Source: Haloplanus aerogenes
Lineage (GTDB): Archaea > Halobacteriota > Halobacteria > Halobacteriales > Haloferacaceae
Reading direction: 5' to 3'
DNA length: 64,000 nucleotides
Assembly (NCBI RefSeq): GCF_003856835.1
Contig: NZ_CP034145.1
Span: forward strand, 3,038,001 to 3,102,000
Shown here: positions 1-8,313 of the stretch, one piece after another
Position numbering within the stretch: position 1 is the stretch's first letter
Layout of the letters: the number at the start of each line of letters is the position of its first letter
The notes under the pieces: model-generated
Database searches by the model: none
What the model was told of the DNA's origin: nothing
Seen by the model: only the letters and a program-made list of their open reading frames with translations
Made by a program: the position numbers and the translations under genes

Positions 1-1219
1 CGACCTCACGGATCTGGCCTCGCAAATCCAAGAGCTGGCTCACTTTCTCAGTTCCAACATCCTGGATACGGGGGATCTCACTCTTACCCTCCAGATTTTC
101 ATCCTCATCCAGGCCCTGCTCAACTTCCTCAAGAAGATCTTTAAGCTCGTGCTCGTGGTCCTCTTCTATCGGCTCACCGCAGATACACTCACCCTCTTCC
201 AAGAGCTCTCGGATGAAGTAGTCCTGAATCCTCGGAGGTAACTTCCCTTTCTCGTGTAACTCGTTGATTTGCTCCAGAGTGAAATCAAGAGCATCGTAAC
301 AGTACACAATAGGAGCTGCCTCCGCCAGGACATCGCCAGATCGATTCTGAAGATTCTCTTTTCTACTGCGGAGATTCTTCAACCGATCCTTCGCCTTGCT
401 ACGCTGCTCCTGTCTACTCCGAATATACTTGTCATCACTATCCTCAAGCTTCGATTCCTTCTGCTTGATCAGCCGCCGCGTCTCCTCAAGGTTAGAAACG
501 ATCTCTTCCTTGTCACCCTCTAAATCCTCAAGTTCGTCTCTCAGCTCGTTCAATTCCTCACGAAGCTCATCTTCCTTCCCGGAGAAATCATCCTTATCCT
601 GTATCTGGTCACGAACTCTCTTCAGGTGGTTCTCCGATCTCTCCAGAAGGTCAATATGCGAGACGTCGACGATACCTTTCTTCACATTCTCCGAATACTC
701 TTCTTCAAAAAACGTGTCAAGCCGTTCACCGTCAAAGAGGTAGTAATCACGGACGTCAACAGGGAGAATCTGGTTTAGGTGAGCGATAGGATCGTCCTTG
801 ATATCCCAATCAGAGCCCTCCTTACGCTGTAGTGTAAGATCGTCAGAAGCGTCGCTAAACTGGTTCTCCCCCTTCTTGACCGTTGTAAAACTCCGCTTGA
901 ACCTGTATTCCGGACTATCTCTGCCAAACCGGACCTCCACATACCCATTAAGCTCTTCACCTTCATCTAGATCTTCCAGCTTGTCTCGATTGCCGTACGG
1001 GTAAACATTCAGTCCTTCTTCTTTCGACTCCTCAAGATGTTCCTCGGTATCGTAAAGACAGAAAGTGATAGCGTTCAGCAGATTTGACTTTCCAGAGCCG
1101 TTCTCTCCCTCTATGACATTGATATTCTTCTTACCATCAGTTTTGAGCTCGATTCGTTGCTTTCCGTGGAATTGTCTGTAGTCCTTCACCTCCACAGAAT
1201 GAATCTGTATCCTACTCAT
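1..1219 (-). CDS. SMC-like AAA ATPase of DndD/SbcC type, partial
   Basis: About 406 residues are visible; no stop occurs before the left edge, so the C-terminal half is missing. The start is ATG at 1217-1219, overlapping the end of the upstream 60-residue gene by 8 nt. The N-terminus reads as an RecF/SMC head: Walker A GENGSGKS at residues 38-45, then YLFDGER near residue 160, a motif typical of DndD-type ATPases. A long charged coiled coil follows and a zinc-hook-like CIC pair lies at residues 345 and 347. The distal head (signature and Walker B) would lie outside the window. Such ATPases act in DNA-linked defence and repair. Translation coupling with the upstream helicase unit suggests one defence operon. 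DndD versus another SMC-like defence ATPase cannot be decided without the neighbours on the left. Confidence 0.85.
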   Translation of the reverse strand, partial: MSRIQIHSVEVKDYRQFHGKQRIELKTDGKKNINVIEGENGSGKSNLLNAITFCLYDTEEHLEESKEEGLNVYPYGNRDKLEDLDEGEELNGYVEVRFGRDSPEYRFKRSFTTVKKGENQFSDASDDLTLQRKEGSDWDIKDDPIAHLNQILPVDVRDYYLFDGERLDTFFEEEYSENVKKGIVDVSHIDLLERSENHLKRVRDQIQDKDDFSGKEDELREELNELRDELEDLEGDKEEIVSNLEETRRLIKQKESKLEDSDDKYIRSRQEQRSKAKDRLKNLRSRKENLQNRSGDVLAEAAPIVYCYDALDFTLEQINELHEKGKLPPRIQDYFIRELLEEGECICGEPIEEDHEHELKDLLEEVEQGLDEDENLEGKSEIPRIQDVGTEKVSQLLDLRGQIREV

Positions 1220-1394
1220 TTTCTGAGACGATGTCGTCGAGCATATCTTTGTAATCGTCGCTGTACCGAGGCATAGGCTGGTCAAGATTATCGCGCTCGA
1301 ACTTCAGAATCTGTTTAATGAACGCTCTCTGATCCTCATCCTCGATTTCGTCGACCTTGTCCGTGATTAGACGGTTGACTTCTGGTTTATCCAT
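1212..1394 (-). CDS. Small acidic protein between helicase and SMC-like ATPase
   Basis: A 60-residue, highly acidic, probably helical protein beginning MDKPEVNRLITDKV. It lies 72 nt downstream of the PLD-helicase gene and overlaps the start of the ATPase gene by 8 nt, so the three are almost certainly cotranscribed. The overlap and the purely haloarchaeal composition support a real gene. I recognise no family. Position suggests a small accessory or linker subunit of the helicase/ATPase system; it is shorter than DndE, the small protein of phosphorothioation operons, and I see no resemblance to it. Confidence 0.6.
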   Translation of the reverse strand: MDKPEVNRLITDKVDEIEDEDQRAFIKQILKFERDNLDQPMPRYSDDYKDMLDDIVSENE

Positions 1395-1466
1395 AATGAG
1401 TCCTGTTTTGTTGTCTGAAATATTCCTTTCAGTTGCTAACTACGCTGATGAGGCAATGATCACACG

Positions 1467-3527
1467 CTACACTTCATATATTGTTCGGACTGTCTCGATG
1501 GCGTTCCGGGCCTCAATTTCGTTGTCAGCATTCGATGCGAACTCATCGAACCTGTCCAGTTCCTTTAACAAAATCTTTTTCTCGATTTCTTTGATATCGG
1601 GATTCAAATCCTCTGACAGGGATGGAACCACAATTATATCATGGATGACTGCTTTCTCCTTTCCCTCATAATGCCGGAGGACGCGCCCTCTCCTCTGGAT
1701 AAATTGCTTGGGATTCCCCGTGCTTGACATTAATATGGCCTCCCGAGTAGATGGCACGTCTACTCCTTCGTCCAGACATTTCATCGCCACCAAGGCGTCA
1801 TAGTTCCCCTTATCGAACTGCTCTAGGAGTTCCGGTCTCTCACTCGGTTTCTCCGCCTGAGTGAACTTATGATGGAAAATACCGTGTTCGTCTAAGATCT
1901 GCTGCGCTTGGTCAATTTGCTCGTCGTTAGTGTAGACCAGGAGATGGTCTGGCTCATCAATCCCTTCTAAAATGTCATGGAGCTTGCTGTACTTGTTCTC
2001 CGCTTTCTTAATCAGATCGGCACGCTCCATCATCATGTTCTCCACGACCTTGTCTTCGACATCGTCACTGGCTGCCATCCACCCCAAGTCACTGCTTATC
2101 TCCTCATACTCGTGCAGCTCCTCCGGAGTCATCTCCACGAAATACGGTTTATACTCGTACGGCGTCAGATGCTCAGGAATCGCCTCACCCAACGGCAGCT
2201 CATAAACCACGCCGTTGAAATAGTCCATCAGGAAATCCGTACCCTCCTCGTCAAAGTATCTCTGAGGCGTAGCAGAAAGCCCAATACGGTAATTGTAATC
2301 CTCAAGCAATCCTTTCTTCCTCTCCTCAGATCCAGAGCCGTGAACCTCATCAGCAATCAGCAAGCGGTCACAATTCAATTGCTGAATCTCCGACCGGAAG
2401 TGCTCATCTGAAAGAGTATCATGCGTGGTCAGCAGAATAGCGATATCTTGCATTTCAATCCGGATATCATCAAGGACGCGACCCATGTCCGACTTCCAGT
2501 TGGTGTTGACACTCCCGAAGATCATGTAGACCTCTTCATCATACCCCCAGTCCTCCAAGTCGTCTCTCCACTGGAAAGCTAAGTGCGTATTAGGTACCGC
2601 AATGACCACGACCATCGGATGCTCTTGCTTCGCAAAGGTTTGATCCATCGCACCAATAGCGGTGTACGTCTTCCCAGTACCCGTAGCCATCTCGAATAGG
2701 CCGTGCCGACCATTGTACCGCCACTGATTCACCGCTTCCTGCTGGTAGTCGCGCAAAGTAATGTTGTGGTCCCTCGCGCTCATTGGACTACCACCAGATC
2801 TGTCGTTGTCATAAGGAGCATCGTCAGTCTCTCTCAGCTGGACTATATCCTCGCTAACCCCTTCAGGAAGAGAATACACGGAGATATCTTCCTTCTCGTT
2901 ATTCCACAGATCATCAAATCTTTCCTCGTGTTTCCGTATCCTTTCAGCATCGCGCTCACACGCCCAATCGCAGAAAACATCGTACGACTCGTAGTTGTAG
3001 AAGCCCTTCTGACTGTCATTCTGAGAACCGTGAAACGCCATTTTCCCGCCATAGATACCGGTGACAATACCCCACTTATCGTGGAAGTCTCCATAGATAT
3101 TGCGTCCATCCGGAACTGCGAATTTGATTTCCAGAAGACCGTCCGCAATCATCCAAGCAACAGTATTCAAAGTATCTTCCTCAAGCCCCTCCTCTAGCTC
3201 TTCTATCCCCCGCTCAAGCGATTCATAGATAACCTCGTTTCTACGGCCTTCTTCTCCCTTCTTGAAGGCCTCCCAGTCATCCTCCTCCAGTATCGGGCTG
3301 ATAATCCACTTGGCCTTCCCACCATTCGACGCCAACCCAGCAATACCACGAGCAGCGTTCTTCAACCAGCCACTCGTAAAGTATCCGACTCCCCTCTTGT
3401 ACTCAATTGCCCGAGATAGAATAGGATTGTAGAAGTCGTGTATGAAATCAGTCTCTGAGGTCTCAATGACTGGTGGGAGCTCTAACTCGTCAAGTCTCTC
3501 CCCAACGGTGTTACCTGATACAGTCAC
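1467..3527 (-). CDS. PLD-nuclease/superfamily 2 helicase fusion
   Basis: 686 residues from a GTG start with an AGGGGT sequence upstream. The N-terminal third is a phospholipase-D-like nuclease domain: GVGYFTSGWL near residues 47-55, the catalytic HDK at 149-151 and HGSQND near 166. A DEAD/DEAH-type helicase follows: Q-like region at about 255-265, Walker A ATGTGKT at 281-287, ADEVH as motif II, LSATP as motif III and QRRGRVLR as motif VI near the C-terminus. The architecture is that of restriction-type helicases that load or process foreign DNA, including those linked to phosphorothioate-based restriction. It heads the minus-strand unit with the small protein and the SMC-like ATPase. Nuclease plus translocase is clear; the DNA mark or signal that it reads is not. 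Confidence 0.9.
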   Translation of the reverse strand: MTVSGNTVGERLDELELPPVIETSETDFIHDFYNPILSRAIEYKRGVGYFTSGWLKNAARGIAGLASNGGKAKWIISPILEEDDWEAFKKGEEGRRNEVIYESLERGIEELEEGLEEDTLNTVAWMIADGLLEIKFAVPDGRNIYGDFHDKWGIVTGIYGGKMAFHGSQNDSQKGFYNYESYDVFCDWACERDAERIRKHEERFDDLWNNEKEDISVYSLPEGVSEDIVQLRETDDAPYDNDRSGGSPMSARDHNITLRDYQQEAVNQWRYNGRHGLFEMATGTGKTYTAIGAMDQTFAKQEHPMVVVIAVPNTHLAFQWRDDLEDWGYDEEVYMIFGSVNTNWKSDMGRVLDDIRIEMQDIAILLTTHDTLSDEHFRSEIQQLNCDRLLIADEVHGSGSEERKKGLLEDYNYRIGLSATPQRYFDEEGTDFLMDYFNGVVYELPLGEAIPEHLTPYEYKPYFVEMTPEELHEYEEISSDLGWMAASDDVEDKVVENMMMERADLIKKAENKYSKLHDILEGIDEPDHLLVYTNDEQIDQAQQILDEHGIFHHKFTQAEKPSERPELLEQFDKGNYDALVAMKCLDEGVDVPSTREAILMSSTGNPKQFIQRRGRVLRHYEGKEKAVIHDIIVVPSLSEDLNPDIKEIEKKILLKELDRFDEFASNADNEIEARNAIETVRTIYEV

Positions 3528-3617
3528 TTGTGATACCCCTGGTAGTACTAACCTTGCACCGAGGTCTGTATAAATCCACGGTGGGGTCAGGAACGCAAGA
3601 CTCTCTACCTACAAACT

Positions 3618-3992
3618 TCAGAGATACTCGTCCGGCTCCGGATAATACAGATCCGCGTCCGGGAACTCTTCCTCGAACACGTTGATCCACGTCCTGTATT
3701 CCTCATCAACCAAAGACTTTGCGTCCAGCTCGTCGTACTCAAAGTTCACGACGCCGTCGAAGTCAAAACTGTAGTCAGCACTTCCTTCTACACACTCCAA
3801 TGGCCGGCCGTGGACGTGCATCTGAAACACTTCATCATCCAACCTACTGTCTGGGTCTCCCAGGTACTCGTACTTCTTCAGCCACGGAGCCAGCATGATC
3901 ACCTTCTCCTCGAAATTAGCCAGCTCCTCCCAGTTCTCAATACGCCGGACAGCGTCAACAGCGAAAGGCGAATCCTGGCTCTCAGCGATCAA
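3618..3992 (-). CDS. Hypothetical acidic protein
   Basis: 124 residues, rich in Glu, Asp, Tyr and Trp, with no recognisable domain or signal. The reading frame opens with TTG directly after a stop codon and contains no ATG before an internal Met near residue 33, so either TTG is the start or the gene has lost its 5' end. It ends 91 nt upstream of the helicase start and on the same strand, so it could be the first gene of that unit. No function can be assigned. Confidence 0.45.
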   Translation of the reverse strand: MIAESQDSPFAVDAVRRIENWEELANFEEKVIMLAPWLKKYEYLGDPDSRLDDEVFQMHVHGRPLECVEGSADYSFDFDGVVNFEYDELDAKSLVDEEYRTWINVFEEEFPDADLYYPEPDEYL

Positions 3993-4020
3993 CTATCACC
4001 CCCGTTTTCCTTTCGGAAAC

Positions 4021-4311
4021 CATTCTGATCATCGAGACTTCGGTGATGTGGCCGCAGTCGCTACAGAGAACCTACGTACTGTTTCTTGGGTCACCACCAG
4101 CGACGTCGAACACATGGAGAACACCTGAGATATCGACTGCCACGGGCTCTTCAAAGAACTCGAAAAAGCCGAGGTCTACAGGAATGAACACAGCCCAGAG
4201 ACCGGAGTGCTTCAGATGCCGGAACGAGTCAAAGAAGAACACGGCCTACTCGAAGACGATGACCCAGAAGGAGAGGAAGAGACGGAACAGGTCGGGCTCA
4301 CTGAGTTCTGA
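4021..4311 (+). pseudogene. Decayed gene fragment with in-frame stop
   Basis: Reading frame 1 has typical haloarchaeal coding character: about 35 codons up to a TGA at 4126-4128, then 60 codons ending in a very acidic tail (EGEEETEQVGLTEF) and a stop at 4309. No start codon or ribosome site supports the second part alone. The simplest reading is one gene interrupted by a nonsense mutation and truncated at its 5' end, where it meets the minus-strand hypothetical gene. The family is not recognised. The alternative is a short unannotated peptide, which I consider less likely. Confidence 0.35.
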
Positions 4312-4326
4312 ACTCGTTGTACGTGA

Positions 4327-5031
4327 CTAAGGTACGTTCAGAGAGGGCAGGTCAAGCAAACAGACTGAATCGTACTCGTCTGACTTCTGAAGCGAGGTGA
4401 ACTCCGATCTTAGCGTCACCTCAACCCCGCCACTCGGATCGTCGTCCACCTTGAGCACTAACCAGCTCTTACTGTAATCATTTGGCAGATCGATATTCAG
4501 GGAGTCATCCACGACGGAGGTATCTCCCTGCTGCTTCTGCAACACATACCCTCCACGATCTACAGCGAAGCCCGTCTGATCGTACTGGTTTGGAGGGAAC
4601 CAAGTAATCGGGATATTGCGGTTCCCCTGGAGATGTGTCCCGTTGTCGATGTGATACCGGTACTCCATCTTGTCCGGGAGAAGAACTTGTACAGGGGAAT
4701 CCAATGATCCCAGAACCGTCTTCGTCAGACTCGGAGAAAACTCATTGCTGCCAACCTGCTCCCTTGCATCGTGCTCTTGTTCAAACCAGTTCAACAGTTT
4801 TGACTGCTCGAAAGACGTGATCTCATTGACTACAGGCTTCACGTTGTGATGGGCAATACCCGCGCTGAAATCCTGAACCTTCAGCTTGGCACTTCGCTCC
4901 CGTGTCTTAGTCGGCAGATTCGCGGAACCGTACTCCCTAACGGAGTTCGCTTCTCCGAGAAGCGTGTTCTCGTTATAAAAGTCGAAAACACCTTCAACGA
5001 AATCCTCTACATTGTTTTGGGTCAACTGCAT
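4327..5031 (-). CDS. Hypothetical protein in defence island
   Basis: 234 residues starting MQLTQNNVEDFVEG, soluble, without signal peptide or membrane segment. The C-terminal half looks beta-rich (alternating hydrophobic strands such as SWLVLKVDDD and GVEVTLRSEFTS). No known family is recognised. It is transcribed divergently from the next plus-strand pair, with only 74 nt between the starts, in the GC-poor segment rich in defence-type genes. Codon use is less GC-biased than that of the genes to the right of 9.5 kb. Confidence 0.65.
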   Translation of the reverse strand: MQLTQNNVEDFVEGVFDFYNENTLLGEANSVREYGSANLPTKTRERSAKLKVQDFSAGIAHHNVKPVVNEITSFEQSKLLNWFEQEHDAREQVGSNEFSPSLTKTVLGSLDSPVQVLLPDKMEYRYHIDNGTHLQGNRNIPITWFPPNQYDQTGFAVDRGGYVLQKQQGDTSVVDDSLNIDLPNDYSKSWLVLKVDDDPSGGVEVTLRSEFTSLQKSDEYDSVCLLDLPSLNVP

Positions 5032-5105
5032 ACGTTATTAGAAACAGGAGATTATCGTAAAACCTCATGTAGACTCTAAATCTGGGAAAATACTTTGACA
5101 TCAAC

Positions 5106-5633
5106 ATGAGACTATCCTCTATGTCAACCGACTCCCTGACTTTCCTCGAAACGGTCACGGAGATTAGCGACGACCGACGGATAACTCAGGAGCGTATTCA
5201 GAACTTGCTTGAGGGCCTCGGTTTCGACCCTGAATCCGCCGACTACAACGTGGCTATGGAAGACAGGGTTCCGCCTACGGCTGGAGAGGCCATGATGTCG
5301 AAAAGGGCAGAACCACACGAGTGTCGACTGATCATCGATGCCATCATCCGCGAAACTCTATCCCACCCTGCACTGGCAGTTTATTCGCCTAAAACAGAAG
5401 ACATGGATCAGATGGGGATCACTCCGAGTGAAGAGTCAGATGAGATTGGACGTGAATCAACCGCGTCTCTATGGCTACACATGGCTTCCGAGGTTTCAAA
5501 AGCTCAGTGGACTCTTCTTGTCTCCCCAGTGATTATTTCGATAACGGGATCCGACTCAGATAATCAGCACTTCCACACCCAAAACTTCGATCAGGAAGAC
5601 GCCCAAGAAATCATTGACACAATTACTGGCTAA
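5106..5633 (+). CDS. Hypothetical protein paired with zinc-finger protein
   Basis: 175 residues from the ATG at 5106; an equally possible start is the ATG at 5121 (MSTDSLTF), giving 170 residues. The protein is soluble and mixed alpha/beta; the segment RLIIDAIIRETLSH looks helical and TLLVSPVIISITG beta. No family is recognised. It is followed after only 2 nt by the zinc-finger gene, so the two form a tight bicistron. The pair lies in the GC-poor island. Confidence 0.6.
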   Translation: MRLSSMSTDSLTFLETVTEISDDRRITQERIQNLLEGLGFDPESADYNVAMEDRVPPTAGEAMMSKRAEPHECRLIIDAIIRETLSHPALAVYSPKTEDMDQMGITPSEESDEIGRESTASLWLHMASEVSKAQWTLLVSPVIISITGSDSDNQHFHTQNFDQEDAQEIIDTITG

Positions 5634-5635
5634 TC

Positions 5636-5839
5636 ATGACCAACACGAACTACGCTCCAGGCCCTATCAAGTGCAGAGAATGCGGTGAAGAGTTTGAGAC
5701 AATTGAGAAGGGCCACTTACAGAGCGAAAACTGCACCGGAGAAGTAGATGACGTCGAGGAATATCGGTCGAAATACCCTGACGCACCTACCCGGACCACA
5801 GAGATGAGGGACAAGATCGTCGACAGCCTGAAGGGCTGA
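5636..5839 (+). CDS. Ros/MucR-like zinc-finger protein
   Basis: 67 residues. One zinc finger is visible: CRECG at residues 13-17, then a His in GHLQ and a Cys in ENC, followed by EEYRSKYPDAP. The Cys-pair, His and the trailing EYxxKYPDAP match the small finger found in Ros/MucR-type regulators and in phage-encoded homing endonucleases and DNA-binding accessory proteins. A DNA-binding role is inferred. The start ATG follows the stop of the 175-residue gene by 2 nt, implying coupled translation. Confidence 0.6.
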   Translation: MTNTNYAPGPIKCRECGEEFETIEKGHLQSENCTGEVDDVEEYRSKYPDAPTRTTEMRDKIVDSLKG

Positions 5840-5982
5840 ACCACCACTTACGCCCGTTTCGACAATATCGAGAAAACTACCCGAAATACAGCATACAAGA
5901 CCCTGGCGATTCCAAGGATTACTCCGGCTATCCAGGCTGCCAGCCAACCATACCGCTTCTTCTCCTCACTGACTATGGAAAA

Positions 5983-6462
5983 TCACCTTTTCAACCGATG
6001 AACTCCGCCATGCCGACCTACATCATGCCCAAGATTCTCCTCAACGTGCTCCTCCCAGCCAATATCCTTCTCCGCCAAAACAGCACGACGATCACTCCAC
6101 GACAGACCGCCTTCAGCACTCCCCAACCCATCCCGGCGAACTAACTCACGACTCCAACACTTATGAGGCCGAACATCACCTGTATCCTCGGATTTACCGA
6201 AGCCGCGGCCCAATAAATCAGAAGCTGAGACCATCGACAGATTCAGAGGAATGTCACTCTTCCGGACCACGGCCCTTCCGACGTCAGTCACTGCGTAGTT
6301 GACCGCGTTATCCGGATGGTCTGGGATCTTCTTCAGGAAGCGCTGCACACAGTGGTTCTTTTTCGGAATCCCACGTTTCTGGCCAGATAAGCCCTTGAGA
6401 CGTCGTCGAACGGTGCGAGCAGAGAACTCAGCGTCAGTATATTCGGTAAGGTGCTCCGCCAT
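5983..6462 (-). pseudogene. Truncated winged-helix DNA-binding protein
   Basis: The frame encodes 159 residues from an internal ATG, but coding similarity continues upstream (LKEVANRWSANR) to a TGA without any start codon, so the 5' end seems lost. The N-terminal part has a helix-turn-helix look (AEFSARTVRRRLKGL) and a winged-helix wing pattern (NYAVTDVGRAVV). The C-terminal 40 residues, rich in Gly, His and Arg, look unlike a native haloarchaeal tail and may be read out of frame. I treat it as a decayed transcriptional-regulator-type gene; a short functional protein is possible. Confidence 0.4.
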
Positions 6463-6650
6463 CCGGTTGGCACTCCACCTGTTGGCGACCTCCTTCAGGT
6501 TGAGTCAGATTGCGTCGGCAGATCTGTGATTCAAGACCACCCTGTAACTTCACCCGGTTTTCCGCATTGTACTTCAAAATGTGTGACAGCCTATTTTAAA
6601 ATATCAACACGGTCCGACCAAGCATCAGCCACAGTTCTGAACTCAATCAA

Positions 6651-6657
6651 TTATATC
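6651..6657 (+). promoter_or_regulatory. TATA box of the CARF-PIN/ATPase pair
   Basis: TTATATC lies 26 bp upstream of the ATG at 6683, the spacing expected when transcription begins at or a few bases before the start codon. No Shine-Dalgarno sequence precedes the ATG, which fits a leaderless transcript. Confidence 0.6.
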
Positions 6658-6682
6658 TGGTATCGCTTCATCTCGCTATACA

Positions 6683-8236
6683 ATGGCTGATACTTGGATC
6701 GGCGTTACGGATAGCCGACCCATCCCCCTACTGAACTCGCTTGTAGCATCGATTGAGAGCGGCTACACACCGGAAGATATCCTCGTCTTCGTACCTCAGA
6801 ACGACAAGGACGTACTTCCCACCATCCGGCAGCTTGTCGAAAACGTCTGCAAAGAATACAATGTAGACGCCGAAGTCAAACTTTCCACAACACCCAGCGT
6901 CAACAAGCCGAAAGACCTCTCACAGCACGTCTTAGAGACTTTGCAAGAATACGAGGGCACGAACGCGGTCAGCATCTCAAGCGGCTCACGGCTTCTCAAC
7001 GCCTGTCTTATCGGAGCCAGCAACCAGATGGAGCGATTCAAACTCGACCATCTCTACACCTTGGAAGGCCCCAATCAAGCTAACCTGGAGTCCACCATTT
7101 ACCCGATGATTCCACGGCCCGAGATGGATCTCATAGACTATCAAAAGAACTCTGCATTGGAACTCACTGGTCCAGGAGATCACGGCAATACTGACGGTGT
7201 CTACAAGATCTCTCGCAAGCAGCTGCCTCTCCTCTTCAACGCACTCTACAGCACCGGGAACCCGGTTATTTCTGTAGATCATAAATCCAGTATCCTTTCT
7301 ACCCTCTACGAGATCCAGCTGGACCGAGGCACTCCTGCTTCCATCCGATTCACAAGCGATGTCAACCAGTACCAGGAAGACAGATCCGAGGTAGGTCGGC
7401 GTCACGGAGGACAAGCAGAATCAGAAATCCCGGATCACCGGGCCTTCATTGGTGCGTTCACTTCCAGCGTATTAGAGTTCGATAACCAGGACGAGATTTC
7501 GGACTTCATCGACCCATACAGAAACCGACGATTAGAACATGGGAACGCTGAATCCCTCGCAGTCTTCGACACCAACCTGATTCAGTACTGGCCTGCTCAC
7601 CAGCTGGGTGTTGCCCCTGAGCAAGAACAGGGTTTGAATGGATACGCCGTTGTCACCGGGGTTCGGGACGAACTGATGAATTACGATGGTGACGAGAAAA
7701 TCAACAAAACCCGGCAACTCGAAGACGCCTTCGGGAAGGAATACAGGGAACTTCGTAACCAATTGAAAAAGACACCACGGCAGCTCCGGCTCGGTAGACA
7801 GTACTTCAGCCGACTCCAACGCGAACTCTACACAGAGAAGATTCAGTCCGAGATGGAGGACAACAATATCACCGCTGCCTGCGAAGAAGTCCACCAAACC
7901 GGTGGCTTTGATCTCCTGCTATTCAGCAACGACTCAGGCTTCATCTCCACAGCCAGGGATCGTGGACTCCCCTCAGTACTCGTCGATTTCCCTCAAACCC
8001 TGCCACGGAAGAAGGATGTCACATGGGAAGACGCATCTACCGCTCTCTACCTCCACGCCGTCCAATTCGGCATTTTGAAGCTTCCGAAAATCGACCTGTA
8101 CGGCGTATGGCCGCGAAAACGGCCCGAAGACTGGGATACTGAAAAGCTTGCAGTCAGATGCCGCAGCCCGGTCGTGGCCAAACAACTCAACCGTTACCAG
8201 AACATCCTCGACGCATCTCCAGGAGAAAGCCAGTAA
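6683..8236 (+). CDS. CARF-like/PIN-domain ribonuclease fusion
   Basis: 517 residues. Residues 1-135 show a Rossmann-like pattern seen in CARF sensor domains: a first strand and loop WIGVTDSRP, strand DILVFVPQ at 32-39, a strand and nucleotide-loop segment SISSGSRLLNA at 97-107 where CARF proteins have their TGG-type loop, then a helix and strand DHLYTLE. Residues 290-430 are a PIN nuclease with the acidic triad visible: D296 in VFDTN, E330 in RDELMN and D417 in SNDSGF. The 120 residues between are unassigned. CARF domains bind cyclic oligonucleotides and switch on an attached effector; PIN domains cut RNA. The inference is a signal-activated RNase. The next gene, 77 nt downstream, is a compact ATPase. 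The PIN assignment is firm, the CARF assignment moderate. Confidence 0.72.
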   Translation: MADTWIGVTDSRPIPLLNSLVASIESGYTPEDILVFVPQNDKDVLPTIRQLVENVCKEYNVDAEVKLSTTPSVNKPKDLSQHVLETLQEYEGTNAVSISSGSRLLNACLIGASNQMERFKLDHLYTLEGPNQANLESTIYPMIPRPEMDLIDYQKNSALELTGPGDHGNTDGVYKISRKQLPLLFNALYSTGNPVISVDHKSSILSTLYEIQLDRGTPASIRFTSDVNQYQEDRSEVGRRHGGQAESEIPDHRAFIGAFTSSVLEFDNQDEISDFIDPYRNRRLEHGNAESLAVFDTNLIQYWPAHQLGVAPEQEQGLNGYAVVTGVRDELMNYDGDEKINKTRQLEDAFGKEYRELRNQLKKTPRQLRLGRQYFSRLQRELYTEKIQSEMEDNNITAACEEVHQTGGFDLLLFSNDSGFISTARDRGLPSVLVDFPQTLPRKKDVTWEDASTALYLHAVQFGILKLPKIDLYGVWPRKRPEDWDTEKLAVRCRSPVVAKQLNRYQNILDASPGESQ

Positions 8237-8313
8237 ACCCTCTGAGAAGCTGTGTGGATCGGTGTACCATGGCCCAGTAACATTGATTACACCCCGGCCC
8301 GACATTTCCAGTA

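Noticed and set aside
1467-3527. DISARM or Hachiman helicase
   Set aside because: DISARM has separate PLD and helicase genes with a methylase, and Hachiman has a HamA partner; neither is seen here.
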